A stretch of 64,000 nucleotides of DNA from Myxococcus virescens (GTDB lineage: Bacteria > Myxococcota > Myxococcia > Myxococcales > Myxococcaceae): the NCBI RefSeq assembly GCF_900101905.1, contig NZ_FNAJ01000003.1, positions 1-64,000 on the forward strand, in the 5' to 3' direction. Of the stretch, positions 1-7,432 are shown piece by piece; the first letter of the stretch is position 1; each line of letters opens with the position of its first letter. The notes under the pieces were generated by a model. That model made no database searches. It had not been told where the DNA came from and saw only the letters and a list, made by a program, of their open reading frames with translations. Position numbers and translations under genes: made by a program.

Positions 1-26
1 CTGAAGCTGCCCCGGTTCCGCAGAGT
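1..26. repeat. Left terminal inverted repeat of the IS
   Basis: This stretch matches the reverse complement of 1236-1261 at 21 of 26 positions. The shared core is TGAAG, one variable base, then TGCCCC. It lies 18 bp beyond the stop codon of the transposase gene, where an IS3-family end is expected. Confidence 0.85.
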
Positions 27-43
27 GTCCCGGGCTATCGCCA

Positions 44-892
44 TCAGGCGGCAGCCCGGTACTTCTTTTCGTAGTTGGCGGGCGATTCGTAGTCGAGCGC
101 GGAGTGCCGCCGGTGTGGATTGTACCAACCCTCGATGAATTCGAAGAGGGCCATCCGCGCCTCTGCCTGCGAGCGAAGACTACGACGGCCTAGCAGCTCG
201 CATTCGAGCGTGGCGAAGAAGCTCTCGCACATGGCGTTATCGTAGGCATCCCCCACGCTGCCCATGGAGGGACGCACGCCGGCTTCCCGGCAGCGCAGTC
301 CGAAGGCTACCGAGGTGTATTGGGTGCCCTGGTCCGAGTGGTGGATGACGCCAGTGGGGCGCCTTTGCCGCAAGGCCATCTCGAGCGCTTGCAGGACAAG
401 CTCAGTTCGCAGGTGAGTAGCCATGGCCCAGCCGACGATTTTGCGGCTCCAGACATCCATCACCACGGCCAGGTAGAGGAATCCACCCCAGGTGGGCACG
501 TACGTAATATCGGCGACCCAGACTTGGTCTGGCCCGGGCGCCTCGAATCGGCGGTCGACCAGGTCCGGAGCCGGACGCACCCGCTCGTCCCGTATCGTCG
601 TGGTGCATGCTGTGCGTTGGCTCACCCCCTGTAGGTTGGCTGCACGCATCAGGCGCGCGACGCGTTTGCGGCCGATGCAGACGCCTTCGGCGGCCAGCTC
701 CGCATGGATGCGGGGGGCCCCGTACGTCTGTCGGCTCCTGGCGTGAATGGCGCGGATGCGCTCAACCAGCTGGGCGTCGGCCACGGCGCGCTTGGAGGGC
801 AGCCGCGTAAGCCAGGCATGATAGCCGCTCTCGGAGACGCCCAGCACCCGGCAGAGAGTGGAAACGGCGTGGACGGCCTGATTCGCCCTCAC
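44..892 (-). CDS. IS3-family transposase OrfB (DDE integrase)
   Basis: The 282-residue catalytic subunit of the transposase, which cuts and joins the IS ends. An HTH_21-like region (about residues 40-95, with TYGAPRIHAEL) precedes an rve/DDE core. The catalytic residues can be read directly: D128 in WVADITYVP, D187 in HHSDQGTQY and E223 in NAMCESFF. The 35-residue gap between the second D and the E is the classic IS3 DD(35)E spacing. The gene overlaps the end of orfA by 4 bp (889-892). In this family a programmed frameshift at the overlap commonly yields an OrfAB fusion; I did not identify a slippery heptamer. The frame is intact, so the element could be active. Confidence 0.95.
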   Translation of the reverse strand: MRANQAVHAVSTLCRVLGVSESGYHAWLTRLPSKRAVADAQLVERIRAIHARSRQTYGAPRIHAELAAEGVCIGRKRVARLMRAANLQGVSQRTACTTTIRDERVRPAPDLVDRRFEAPGPDQVWVADITYVPTWGGFLYLAVVMDVWSRKIVGWAMATHLRTELVLQALEMALRQRRPTGVIHHSDQGTQYTSVAFGLRCREAGVRPSMGSVGDAYDNAMCESFFATLECELLGRRSLRSQAEARMALFEFIEGWYNPHRRHSALDYESPANYEKKYRAAA

Positions 893-1206
893 GAGTCGGT
901 ACGCCGCTTGGGCGTCGCCGCGGCCTCCTGAGCGAACCAGGCCGCAGCTTTTTTTAGGATATCGCGCTCCTCCCGCAGCGTGCGTACCTCGCGTCTCAGC
1001 TTCTCCAACTCAGCCTTCTCGTCCGCGCCGAGGCCGGGCTTGGGGGCACTGCTGGGAGTACCTCCTGAATGCTTGCTCCAGTTGCGGATGCTCTGCTCGG
1101 TACATCCGAACTCGGATGCCAGGCTCTTCAACGACCGGCCGGACCGGTGCAGCTCAACAATGCGTTGCCGGAACTCCGAGTCGTACGGGGGACGTGTCTT
1201 CGGCAT
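889..1206 (-). CDS. IS3-family transposase OrfA (HTH protein)
   Basis: The 105-residue DNA-binding subunit of the transposase. Residues 5-50 form an HTH_Tnp_1-like helix-turn-helix (YDSEFRQRIVELHRSGRS, then SLASEFGCTEQSIRNW). Residues 60-95 form a leucine-zipper-like coiled coil (EKAELEKLRREVRTLREE) that mediates OrfA/OrfAB multimerisation in IS3 elements. It overlaps orfB by 4 bp. Both genes are intact. Confidence 0.93.
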   Translation of the reverse strand: MPKTRPPYDSEFRQRIVELHRSGRSLKSLASEFGCTEQSIRNWSKHSGGTPSSAPKPGLGADEKAELEKLRREVRTLREERDILKKAAAWFAQEAAATPKRRTDS

Positions 1207-1235
1207 CGTGGGGTCCTTTTCGCACAGCGAGTAGG

Positions 1236-1261
1236 ACTCCGCGAAAACGGGGCAACTTCAA
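1236..1261. repeat. Right terminal inverted repeat of the IS
   Basis: This is the partner of the repeat at 1-26, with five mismatches. It lies about 30 bp upstream of the orfA start on the minus strand. The IS end is best placed at the CA at 1259-1260. Confidence 0.85.
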
Positions 1262-1741
1262 CTGAGGGACCTTGAGCACCGCTTTGTGGTGGATCTCGTA
1301 AACGGCCTCGCGGACATCTATGCCCGCGTCAAGACTGGCAAGCTTGATCGGTCGGCATTCCAGGAAGCAGTCGAGGACCACTTCTTCGCCTTCGGCATCC
1401 GCCAGTTGAACAGGCGCAGCCTGCAGTACCTGACGAAGGTGGAGTTCATCTCGGAGCGCGGTGGCCCGGTGAACTTCGCCGCAGAGGCCGTCGAGTCGGT
1501 GCTCGGAACAGGTGCCAGCGCCCGCTCCATCTTCGAGTGGCGCAAGGCGGGCGGGCGCCCGAATCACGGCCATCGCGAACGGCGGCGGCAGCTACTCGAA
1601 CGCCTCCTCTTCGTCGCGCATCTCCTCCAGTGGGTCACCCGACGAAGTGATTGGATCTTACTGCGGGAGGTGGAGATTCTGACTCGCTGGCGGCTGCGAA
1701 AGTTCCCCGATCGGCCACTGCCGAAGCCTCCACTGAACTAG
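1262..1741 (+). pseudogene. 3' remnant of a gene cut by the IS
   Basis: The reading frame is open from the IS end through a GTG at 1286 to a stop at 1741, and it has no start of its own outside the IS. The first 90 or so codons look like real protein (LEHRFVVDLVNGL, ADIYARVKTGKLDRSAF, AVEDHFFAFGIRQLNRR). After about codon 100 the translation becomes arginine-rich and poorly protein-like. From about 1550 an alternative frame gives a Ser/Gly-rich tail, so a further frameshift is possible. I do not recognise the family. Read it as the downstream part of a disrupted hypothetical gene whose start lies beyond the IS, outside the window. Confidence 0.55.
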
Positions 1742-2091
1742 GCCGAGTACGCAGCCGAGGACAGCAGCTCCGCCATGCGCAGTGGCGCGTGGTGCTACCG
1801 TCCGCATTGCTGCCACGCCAGGATCGGTCGCCAGTGAGAGCCAGCTCTGGAAAGAACCGCGCGCGCCCCGAAGAGACGCCCAGTGCGTGGGTATAAGAGC
1901 AAACGGGCGGCTGTAAGTCGGCGGCATGGCCGTGCGTGAGCGCCTGGGCGTCGGGATTCCTGCCCCCTTTGCTAGCTGCTCACCGGCGAGATACCGCAGC
2001 GGTAACGCGAGCAGAGAGCCCCAGCACGCGTGAGAACCGCCTCGCACGATCTGCGCCGCCCTCCCCGTTCACTCTTCTCCCAGGAGGCCAA
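1742..2091. other. 350-bp gap, no convincing gene
   Basis: Only short ORFs with shadow-like composition are present, among them a 35-codon ORF at about 1926. The last 20 bases hold the ribosome-binding site (CAGGAGG) of the next gene. A promoter for that gene probably lies here, but I cannot place one. Confidence 0.5.
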
Positions 2092-3231
2092 ATGCAGGTT
2101 CAGCTTCAAGAGCTGCGCGACGAGTGCCGCGCAGGCTTTCCCGAGCGACAGGACGTCATCGACGGCAGCCTTGCCGCCATTCTCTGCGGCGAGCACGTCC
2201 TCCTCCTCGGCCCACCGGGCACGGCGAAGTCCGCCCTCATCCGGGCCCTCGCGCGCGCCTTTGGCACTGTCCTCTTCGAGCGGCTTCTCACCCGGAGCTC
2301 CACCCCCGAGGAGATCCTCGGCCCCCTGTCTCTTCAGGCGCTCGACGAAGGCCGCGTCACCCACGTCACCACGGGAATGCTGCCCGAGGCCCTCTTCGCC
2401 CTCATGGACGAAATCTTCGCGGCCAGCAGCCCCGTGCTCAACCTCCTCCTCCCGCTGATGGACGAGCGCACCTTCGTCGACAACGGCGCCCCCGTGCACG
2501 TCCCCCTCGTCAGCATCTTCGGCGCCGCCACCGAGCTGTCCGAGAACACCGCACACGAGCACATCCTCGACCGCTTCCTCCTGCGGTTCGAGATGGACTA
2601 CCTCCAGCGGCCCAGCAGCATGCGTGCCGTCCTCACCGCGCCAGAACCCGCCGCTTCCACCGTGTGGGGCATGGAGGCGCTGCGAGCCATGCAGGCGGAC
2701 GCCTCCAACGTGAGGCTGACGGAAGACACTCTCGACGCAATCATCGTGCTGAGGAACGCATTGAAGGACGAGGGCGTGGTGATCTCCGACCGGCGGTGGA
2801 AGAAGTCGCTGCACCTGGTCCAGGCCGCCGCCTTCCTCGCGGGCGAGGCGCAAACCTGCCCCGAGGACCTCACGATTCTGGTGGACGTCCTCTGGCGCCA
2901 TCCCCACGAGCGCCCCCGCCTGTCTCGCCTCGTGAACAAGCTGATCAACCCGGCGGTCTACGAGGCCAACGAGGTACTGGAGGACGGACGCGAAGCGGCG
3001 GCCAAGGCGCATGCCCTCAAGCAGCATCAGCATCGACGGTCCTACCTGGCCCAGGCAGCCCGGACGATGCTGATGCTGCGGGCGCAGGTGGAGATGCTGG
3101 CGCGCCTCTCCGAAACCGCCAGCAAGCGCGCCCGCGGCGTCATCGACGACGCCATCACCGAGCTGAACGAGCTGCACGCGGAGCTCGCACGCGACGTTCA
3201 CGCCCACCAGGGCCTCAAGGTGCTCAAGTAG
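2092..3231 (+). CDS. RavA/MoxR-family AAA+ ATPase
   Basis: A 379-residue AAA+ ATPase of the MoxR branch, close to the RavA type. Members remodel proteins, usually with a von Willebrand factor A partner (ViaA for RavA). Walker A is GPPGTAKS at residues 40-47 and Walker B is LFALMDEIF at 101-109. A sensor-1-like region (FGAATELSE) follows, then the RavA-type LDRFLLR segment, a lid, and a helical C-terminus. ATG 2092 was chosen over upstream in-frame codons because CAGGAGG lies 7 bases before it. No VWA gene follows. Instead come a 52-residue peptide and a terminator, so the partner is missing, was lost to the IS, or lies elsewhere. It belongs to the accessory region next to the integrase. Confidence 0.85.
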   Translation: MQVQLQELRDECRAGFPERQDVIDGSLAAILCGEHVLLLGPPGTAKSALIRALARAFGTVLFERLLTRSSTPEEILGPLSLQALDEGRVTHVTTGMLPEALFALMDEIFAASSPVLNLLLPLMDERTFVDNGAPVHVPLVSIFGAATELSENTAHEHILDRFLLRFEMDYLQRPSSMRAVLTAPEPAASTVWGMEALRAMQADASNVRLTEDTLDAIIVLRNALKDEGVVISDRRWKKSLHLVQAAAFLAGEAQTCPEDLTILVDVLWRHPHERPRLSRLVNKLINPAVYEANEVLEDGREAAAKAHALKQHQHRRSYLAQAARTMLMLRAQVEMLARLSETASKRARGVIDDAITELNELHAELARDVHAHQGLKVLK

Positions 3232-3404
3232 CTCCTTCTTCACCGCCTCGTCAGGCCCAGTTCCATGGGCACGCCGAGCAGCAACATCGCCATCTACTCC
3301 TTCTGGGGAGAGGGCTCCAGCAATCCTCGGGCTACTGCTTCCCTCCCGCTCAGCATCTGCACCTTGCAGCTTTGCCGGCGCCGGTATGGCGGGAGAAAGA
3401 AGCC

Positions 3405-3563
3405 ATGCGGACGTTCTTGAGATGGGTCATCCAGTCGCGGCTGGCCCGTCGTCTTCTCGCTGCGGCACTGGCGGTCATCGTCGAGGAACTCGGCGCCGCT
3501 GACCGTTTCACCCGACGCGCGTACGGCAACAGCCCGTACGGCGACAGCGCGCACGAATGGTAG
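3405..3563 (+). CDS. Small hydrophobic peptide, unknown function
   Basis: A 52-residue ORF (starts MRTFLRWVIQSRL, ends YGDSAHEW). It has a ribosome-binding site (GGGAGAAAGAAG) 3-15 bases upstream. A Rho-independent terminator lies 14 bases after the stop. The middle (LLAAALAVIVEEL) could be a short amphipathic or membrane helix flanked by arginines. The terminator supports real transcription, probably together with the ATPase gene that ends 173 bp upstream. I do not recognise it. It could be a small membrane partner of the ATPase or an unrelated phage-like peptide. Confidence 0.5.
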   Translation: MRTFLRWVIQSRLARRLLAAALAVIVEELGAADRFTRRAYGNSPYGDSAHEW

Positions 3564-3576
3564 CTCAAGGAGTGGA

Positions 3577-3611
3577 GGGCGCCGGTCTCCATGACGGCGC
3601 CCTTCGTTTTT
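3577..3611 (+). terminator. Rho-independent terminator
   Basis: A 7-bp perfect GC stem (GGGCGCC/GGCGCCC, 3577-3583 and 3596-3602) with a 12-base loop is followed by TTCGTTTTT. It ends the ATPase/small-peptide transcription unit. Confidence 0.8.
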
Positions 3612-3645
3612 CACGCAGTCCCATCCTTCAAACCCAAGGAGGCCC

Positions 3646-4095
3646 ATGATGGCGCAGCCATCTGATGATGAAGCTACGTCCGCAGGTTCACCGCGGGAGC
3701 CCGCCGAGGAGGCCGAGCAGCTCGTCAGCCTCGCGGCTGAGCTGTCACACCTCGGCGACGCGGTGAGCGCCGCCACTCTGCTGTCCCAGGCCGTGACCGA
3801 AGGAGCTCTCTCCACGGCCGAAGCCACCGTACAGGCGCCATCCGCCGTTACCGCTGTGTTGGGACTCGTGCACGCGCGCATCATGCAGCTGCGCCGCGTG
3901 CTGCATGGCGCCGAGGACCCGGCGGACATCCTCACGCCTCACAACGCCACCGGAGAGCCGCAGCCGGGGGACGACCCTGACGTGCGGCTGCGCCCGTGGC
4001 CCCCCTCGCAGCGCGCCGCGTTCCACGCCCAGCAGCAGGCGGCGGCCGAGCGGGACGAAGAGCGCGAGAAGCCCGCTCCCCGCCGAGAAGACTGA
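3646..4095 (+). CDS. Hypothetical protein of the integrated element
   Basis: A 149-residue protein with a strong ribosome-binding site (AAGGAGG at about 3635). The start could be ATG 3646 or the next codon at 3649. Residues 20-90 are predicted helical and Ala/Glu/Leu-rich (AEEAEQLVSLAAELSHLG, then AVLGLVHARIMQLRRVLHG). The C-terminal 50 residues are charged, Pro-rich and probably disordered. It has no signal peptide or membrane segment. It lies upstream of the excisionase/integrase pair with a 404-bp gap. I do not recognise the family. Confidence 0.6.
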   Translation: MMAQPSDDEATSAGSPREPAEEAEQLVSLAAELSHLGDAVSAATLLSQAVTEGALSTAEATVQAPSAVTAVLGLVHARIMQLRRVLHGAEDPADILTPHNATGEPQPGDDPDVRLRPWPPSQRAAFHAQQQAAAERDEEREKPAPRRED

Positions 4096-4499
4096 CGCGA
4101 CAACGCGCCCGATAGCAGTCAGCTCGCCCGGAGCGACAGGGGCCATTCGCTCCAGCACCGAGCGCGAGCTGCTTTTTTTGGTTTCGAGGTGGCCGGCGGG
4201 CCTTGACGGAAATCGGGCTCGGGATGAATTCTCTGTGGATGGGGCCGGGCCGAGCGAATCGCCTGCCCGCTCCCATATCGAGGGTCCGCCAAGGCGGGCC
4301 GTGGCTCTTCGGCGGCATGGCCGAACCCACGAACTCACCAGCGCGAGGGACGCTCCGGCTGACCTCGGCACGCGGCAGTTGAAGCTGACCGGGGGAGCCA
4401 CACGCCTGCCCTTGCAGGGTGCCCCCTGAAAATCCGTCGGCCCCCGCGGTGCATCGCCGCGACCCAGCCGGACCGGCACCTCGCGATGGACGCGCCTGA
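4096..4499. other. 404-bp gap upstream of the excisionase-like gene
   Basis: No ORF here looks protein-like. A run of T at about 4173-4179 lies in a locally less GC-rich patch. In integrated elements the region before xis/int often carries regulatory or attachment arms, but I see no repeat that proves this. Confidence 0.4.
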
Positions 4500-4754
4500 G
4501 TGCCCGGGCGCGAATGTGGCGTCGTGTCTCATCAGAATGATGGAGCGGAAGCCCCCGCCCCCATCCCGGAGATGCTCACCGTGGAGGAAGCCGCGGCCTT
4601 CCTGCGGGTGAACCGCAAGACCTTCTACGAGGCCGTCCGCCTGGGCAGCATCCCGGGTGTCGTCCGGTTGGGTCGGGTCATCCGCATCAACAAAGCCGCC
4701 CTGATAGGTTGGGTCCAGGGTAACGGCGGTCCTGCGCTCGGAGAAAAGCGATGA
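4500..4754 (+). CDS. Excisionase-like HTH protein
   Basis: An up to 84-residue protein with an HTH_17/MerR-like excisionase domain (MLTVEEAAAFLRVNRKTFYE, then LGSIPGVVRLGRVIRI). Such proteins bind DNA and steer tyrosine integrases or regulate the element. The start is uncertain. GTG 4500 gives the longest form, while ATG 4572, just before the conserved domain, gives 60 residues and may be the real start. The stop overlaps the integrase start by 4 bp (ATGA at 4751-4754), so the two are translationally coupled. That coupling supports an Xis-like role. Confidence 0.8.
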   Translation: MPGRECGVVSHQNDGAEAPAPIPEMLTVEEAAAFLRVNRKTFYEAVRLGSIPGVVRLGRVIRINKAALIGWVQGNGGPALGEKR

Positions 4755-5866
4755 GCGTGAGACTGCAGAAGTGGAATTCGAAGGAGGGCAAGGTGCAGGA
4801 GGCGTGGTGGGTGGACGTGAAGTTCCAGCACCCGGACGGGCGCGTGGAGCGCGTACGCAAGGCGTCCCCGGTGAACACCCGCCGGGGGGCCGAGCAGTAC
4901 GAGCGGGAACTCCGCCAAGCCCTCCTCCACGGCACCTACGGAAAGGAGAAGAAGGAGGTTCCCACCCTGGAGCAGTTCCAGGAGCGGTTCCTCGAGCACG
5001 CACGAACGAACAACAAGGCCTCCACGGCGAAGAAGCAAGGTGGACATCCTGCGCAAGCACCTGGTCCCCGCCTTCGGCCACCTGAAGCTGGATCAGATCG
5101 ATACCGCGCGAATCGAGGCGTTCAAGGCGCAGAAGGTGAAGGAGGGGCTCTCTCCAAGAAGAGCGTCAACAACCTGCTGACGGCCCTGCGCAAGCTCCTG
5201 GCCCTCGCCCAGGAGTTCGGCGAGCTCAACGCGGTGCCCAAGGTGGAGTGGCTCAAGGCGCCCAAGCCCGAAACCGACTTCCTCTCGTTCGAGGAGGCCG
5301 AAAGGCTGGAGGCGCTCGCGGAGCCCGGCCGGTGGAAGGCGATGATTACCCTCGCCCTCAACACCGGCCTGCGCATCGGCGAGCTGGCCGCGCTCTCGTG
5401 GGACTGCATGGACCTGGCCTCCGGGCGGCTGGTGGTGAAGCGCAACGTCTACCGGGGCCACCTCGGTACGCCGAAGGGCGGGCGCGAGCGGGAGGTGCCG
5501 CTCAATGAACGGGCGCTGAAAGCCCTCCGGGAGTACCCGCAGCGCATCGACTCGCCGTGGGTGTTCCCCCAGCGGGACGGGGGCTTCATCCGCAACCCGC
5601 AGCACACCTGTGCGGAGGCCATCCTCCGCAACGCCACGCGGGCGGACATCCGACCCATCGGGTGGCACACGCTGCGCCACACCTTCGCCAGTCACCTCGC
5701 CATGCGCGGAGTGCCGCTCAAGGCTGTCCAGGAGCTGATGGGGCACGCGACCATCGAGATGACGATGCGCTACGCCCACCTCAGCCCGGACGTGAAGGCG
5801 GACGCGGTACGGGCCCTCGACGTGCGCCCCAGGGGCACATTGGGGGCACATAGCCAGAAAGCCTGA
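4751..5866 (+). CDS. Tyrosine integrase with two compensating frameshifts
   Basis: A site-specific recombinase of the phage-integrase type, 371 codons. The C-terminal catalytic domain is intact: R208 (GLRIGELAAL), H306-x-x-R309 (HTLRHTFASH), H332 (LMGHAT) and Y341 (MRYAHLS). The N-terminal arm-binding part is also good. Codons 96-133 (5036-5149), however, are read in the wrong frame. If C5036 and the CT at 5148-5149 are removed, the stretch reads KVDILRKHLVPAFGHLKL and then TARIEAFKAQKVKEGLSKKS, a normal SAM-like core-binding domain. One extra base plus two extra bases restores the frame. The protein as encoded has a scrambled core-binding domain and may be inactive, unless these are sequencing errors. 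The gene points at the 3' end of tRNA-Leu 54 bp away, the probable target. Confidence 0.88.
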   Translation: MSVRLQKWNSKEGKVQEAWWVDVKFQHPDGRVERVRKASPVNTRRGAEQYERELRQALLHGTYGKEKKEVPTLEQFQERFLEHARTNNKASTAKKQGGHPAQAPGPRLRPPEAGSDRYRANRGVQGAEGEGGALSKKSVNNLLTALRKLLALAQEFGELNAVPKVEWLKAPKPETDFLSFEEAERLEALAEPGRWKAMITLALNTGLRIGELAALSWDCMDLASGRLVVKRNVYRGHLGTPKGGREREVPLNERALKALREYPQRIDSPWVFPQRDGGFIRNPQHTCAEAILRNATRADIRPIGWHTLRHTFASHLAMRGVPLKAVQELMGHATIEMTMRYAHLSPDVKADAVRALDVRPRGTLGAHSQKA

Positions 5867-5875
5867 CCCGGAAAA

Positions 5876-5914
5876 CGAAAAAACCCCCAAGTCCCAAGGA
5901 CTTGGAGGCTTTTT
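5876..5914. terminator. Bidirectional terminator between integrase and tRNA-Leu
   Basis: An 8-bp perfect stem (CCAAGTCC/GGACTTGG, 5887-5894 and 5898-5905) has a 3-base loop. On the plus strand it is followed by AGGCTTTTT. On the minus strand it is followed by GGGTTTTTT. It can end both the integrase transcript and the converging tRNA transcript. Confidence 0.85.
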
Positions 5915-5919
5915 CGGAG

Positions 5920-6001
5920 TGCCCAGGGCGGGATTCGAACCCGCACACCTTTCGGCGCCACCCCCTCAAGATGGTGTGTCTACCAGTTCCACCACCTGGG
6001 C
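5920..6001 (-). tRNA. leuU: tRNA-Leu (anticodon GAG)
   Basis: The minus strand folds as a class II tRNA. The acceptor stem GCCCAGG/CCUGGGC is perfect. The D arm includes GGUAGACAC. The anticodon stem CCAUC/GGUGG closes the loop UUGAGGG with anticodon GAG at 5965-5967. A long variable arm is followed by the T arm GCGGGUUCGAAUCCCGC. CCA is not encoded. It lies downstream of secG in the same orientation, the same linkage seen in E. coli (secG-leuU). Its 3' end faces the integrase, which marks it as the probable attachment site. Confidence 0.95.
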
Positions 6002-6031
6002 GTTTGCTGCGGCGTCCATCTACCGGAGCTT

Positions 6032-6074
6032 TCTGATTCACGCAACGACAATCTCAACCGCTGCGTGAATCAGA
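6032..6074. repeat. 13-bp perfect inverted repeat between secG and tRNA-Leu
   Basis: TCTGATTCACGCA at 6032-6044 is the exact reverse complement of 6062-6074, with a 17-base loop. It lies after the secG stop on the minus strand and 30 bp before the tRNA. No U-tract follows, so it could be a processing signal, a factor-dependent terminator or an mRNA-stabilising hairpin. Confidence 0.7.
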
Positions 6075-6107
6075 TTCTTCCTACTACGAACCACGTACCG
6101 CGAACGA

Positions 6108-6527
6108 CTACTGCGCCGGAGCCGGCTCCTGCGTCGCAGGAGCGGACTCACCCGTCGCCGGGTTGCCACCACCCTCGGCGGGCGGAGTCGACTGCTCGCC
6201 GCGCGGCTGCTCCATGCTGCCCGGCGCCGCGTCACCCGAGGTCGCCGGGGCAGACTGCGCCGGAGGCGAAGCCACCGAGCCACCCGCCGCCACCGAGGAG
6301 CGCAGCCCCACGAAGGACAGGCCGAGCGAGCTGAAGAAGAAGAGCGCCGCGAAGACGCCGGTCAGCTTGCTGAGGAACGTCACCGCACCCCGGCCGCCGA
6401 AGGCGCTCGTGGCGGCACCACCGCCCAGCGCGGAGCCCATACCGGCGTCCTTACCCGGCTGGAGCAGAATGACGAAGATCATGAACACGCACACCAGGAC
6501 GTGCACGATCGTGACGAAGGTCAGCAT
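6108..6527 (-). CDS. secG: Preprotein translocase subunit SecG
   Basis: The small accessory subunit of the SecYEG translocon in the inner membrane. It has 139 residues. The first membrane helix is FVTIVHVLVCVFMIFVILLQ, followed by the hallmark QPGKDAGMGSALGGGAATSAFGGRG segment in the cytoplasmic loop, and a second helix (LTGVFAALFFFSSLGL). The remaining 70 residues form a Pro/Ala/Ser/Gln-rich tail that is longer than in most SecG proteins and probably disordered. It is the last protein gene of gap-pgk-tpiA-secG, 95 bp after tpiA. Confidence 0.93.
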   Translation of the reverse strand: MLTFVTIVHVLVCVFMIFVILLQPGKDAGMGSALGGGAATSAFGGRGAVTFLSKLTGVFAALFFFSSLGLSFVGLRSSVAAGGSVASPPAQSAPATSGDAAPGSMEQPRGEQSTPPAEGGGNPATGESAPATQEPAPAQ

Positions 6528-6622
6528 GTGGACTCTTTCAGACGTTCCGTGAAAAGGAGGCGCACCCTACACCAAAGTGGTGAACGGGTGACAACATCTT
6601 CCGCCCGCCCCCAGGATCAACT

Positions 6623-7393
6623 CTAAGTGGCCGCCTTGACGATGGCCGCGAAGTCGCCCGCCTTCAGGCTCGCGCCCCCGACAAGCGCCCCATCAACATC
6701 CGGCTGGCCCAGCAATTCCGCGGCGTTGTCCGGCTTCACGCTGCCGCCGTACTGGATGCGCACCCGCCCGGCCGTCTCCCCATCATACAGGCGCTCGACC
6801 AGGCCCCGGATCGCCGCGTGGACCTCCTGCGCCTGCGCCGCCGTGGCGTTGCGCCCCGTCCCAATGGCCCACACCGGCTCGTAGGCCAGCACGAAGCCCG
6901 CCACGTCCTTGACCCCGAAGCCCTCCAGCGCCCCTCGCACCTGACGCTCCACCACCGCCAGCGTCTGGTTCGCCTCGCGCTCGGCCAGCGTCTCGCCCAC
7001 GCAGATGATGGGCGTCATCCCCGCCGCGCGGACCGCCTTCGCCCGCTTGTTCACCTGCTCGTCCGTGTCCCCGAAGAGCTGCCGGCGCTCGGAGTGCCCC
7101 ACGATGACGTAGGCGCACCCCAGCTCGGCCAGCATCGGCGCGGAAATCTCACCCGTGAAGGCGCCCGAGGACTCCCAGTGACAGTTCTGCGCCGCCAGCG
7201 CCAGCGGCGCGCCTTCCAGCGCGACATGCAGCGGCTGCAACGCCACGAACGGCGGCGCCACCACCACCTCCACGGTGTCCCCCAGGGAAGCCACCTGCCC
7301 TCGCAGGTCGCGCACCAGGGCCAGCGCCTCCGGTACCGACTTGTTCATCTTCCAGTTGCCAGCAACGATCTTCCGACGACGCGCGGTGGCCAT
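6623..7393 (-). CDS. tpiA: Triosephosphate isomerase
   Basis: A 256-residue TIM-barrel enzyme that interconverts dihydroxyacetone phosphate and glyceraldehyde 3-phosphate in glycolysis and gluconeogenesis. Active-site elements are visible: N and K of AGNWKMNKS at the N-terminus, the catalytic His in VGHSERR, the catalytic Glu in [11 protein letters not shown] and the phosphate-binding GGSVKPDN and VGGASL. The length is normal. It starts at ATG 7393 behind a GGGGGA site and lies 39 bp after pgk in the same operon. Confidence 0.98.
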   Translation of the reverse strand: MATARRRKIVAGNWKMNKSVPEALALVRDLRGQVASLGDTVEVVVAPPFVALQPLHVALEGAPLALAAQNCHWESSGAFTGEISAPMLAELGCAYVIVGHSERRQLFGDTDEQVNKRAKAVRAAGMTPIICVGETLAEREANQTLAVVERQVRGALEGFGVKDVAGFVLAYEPVWAIGTGRNATAAQAQEVHAAIRGLVERLYDGETAGRVRIQYGGSVKPDNAAELLGQPDVDGALVGGASLKAGDFAAIVKAAT

Positions 7394-7432
7394 GGTGTCC
7401 CCCAGGGGTGTGTGGTGTGTCGGACGCGGAGC

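Larger units (their letters stand above)
2..1260 (-). mobile_element. Complete IS3-family insertion sequence
   Basis: A 1,259-bp element with the TG...CA ends usual for the IS3 family. It is bounded by imperfect inverted repeats that agree at 21 of 26 positions, and it encodes two overlapping genes, orfA and orfB, on the minus strand. The right end opens directly into an interrupted reading frame, so the element probably inserted into a gene. A target-site duplication cannot be checked because only one base lies to the left. The IS sits exactly at the window start, which may be an assembly break at a repeated sequence (inference). Confidence 0.9.

Noticed and set aside
1658-2047. A minus-strand 129-codon frame between the IS remnant and the ATPase gene
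   Set aside because: No ribosome-binding site and no domain. It overlaps the ATPase upstream region and is not supported.
3646-4499. A second tRNA 3' end or attachment-site copy inside the element
   Set aside because: I looked for the GATTCGAACCCGC-type T-arm sequence left of the integrase and found none within the window.
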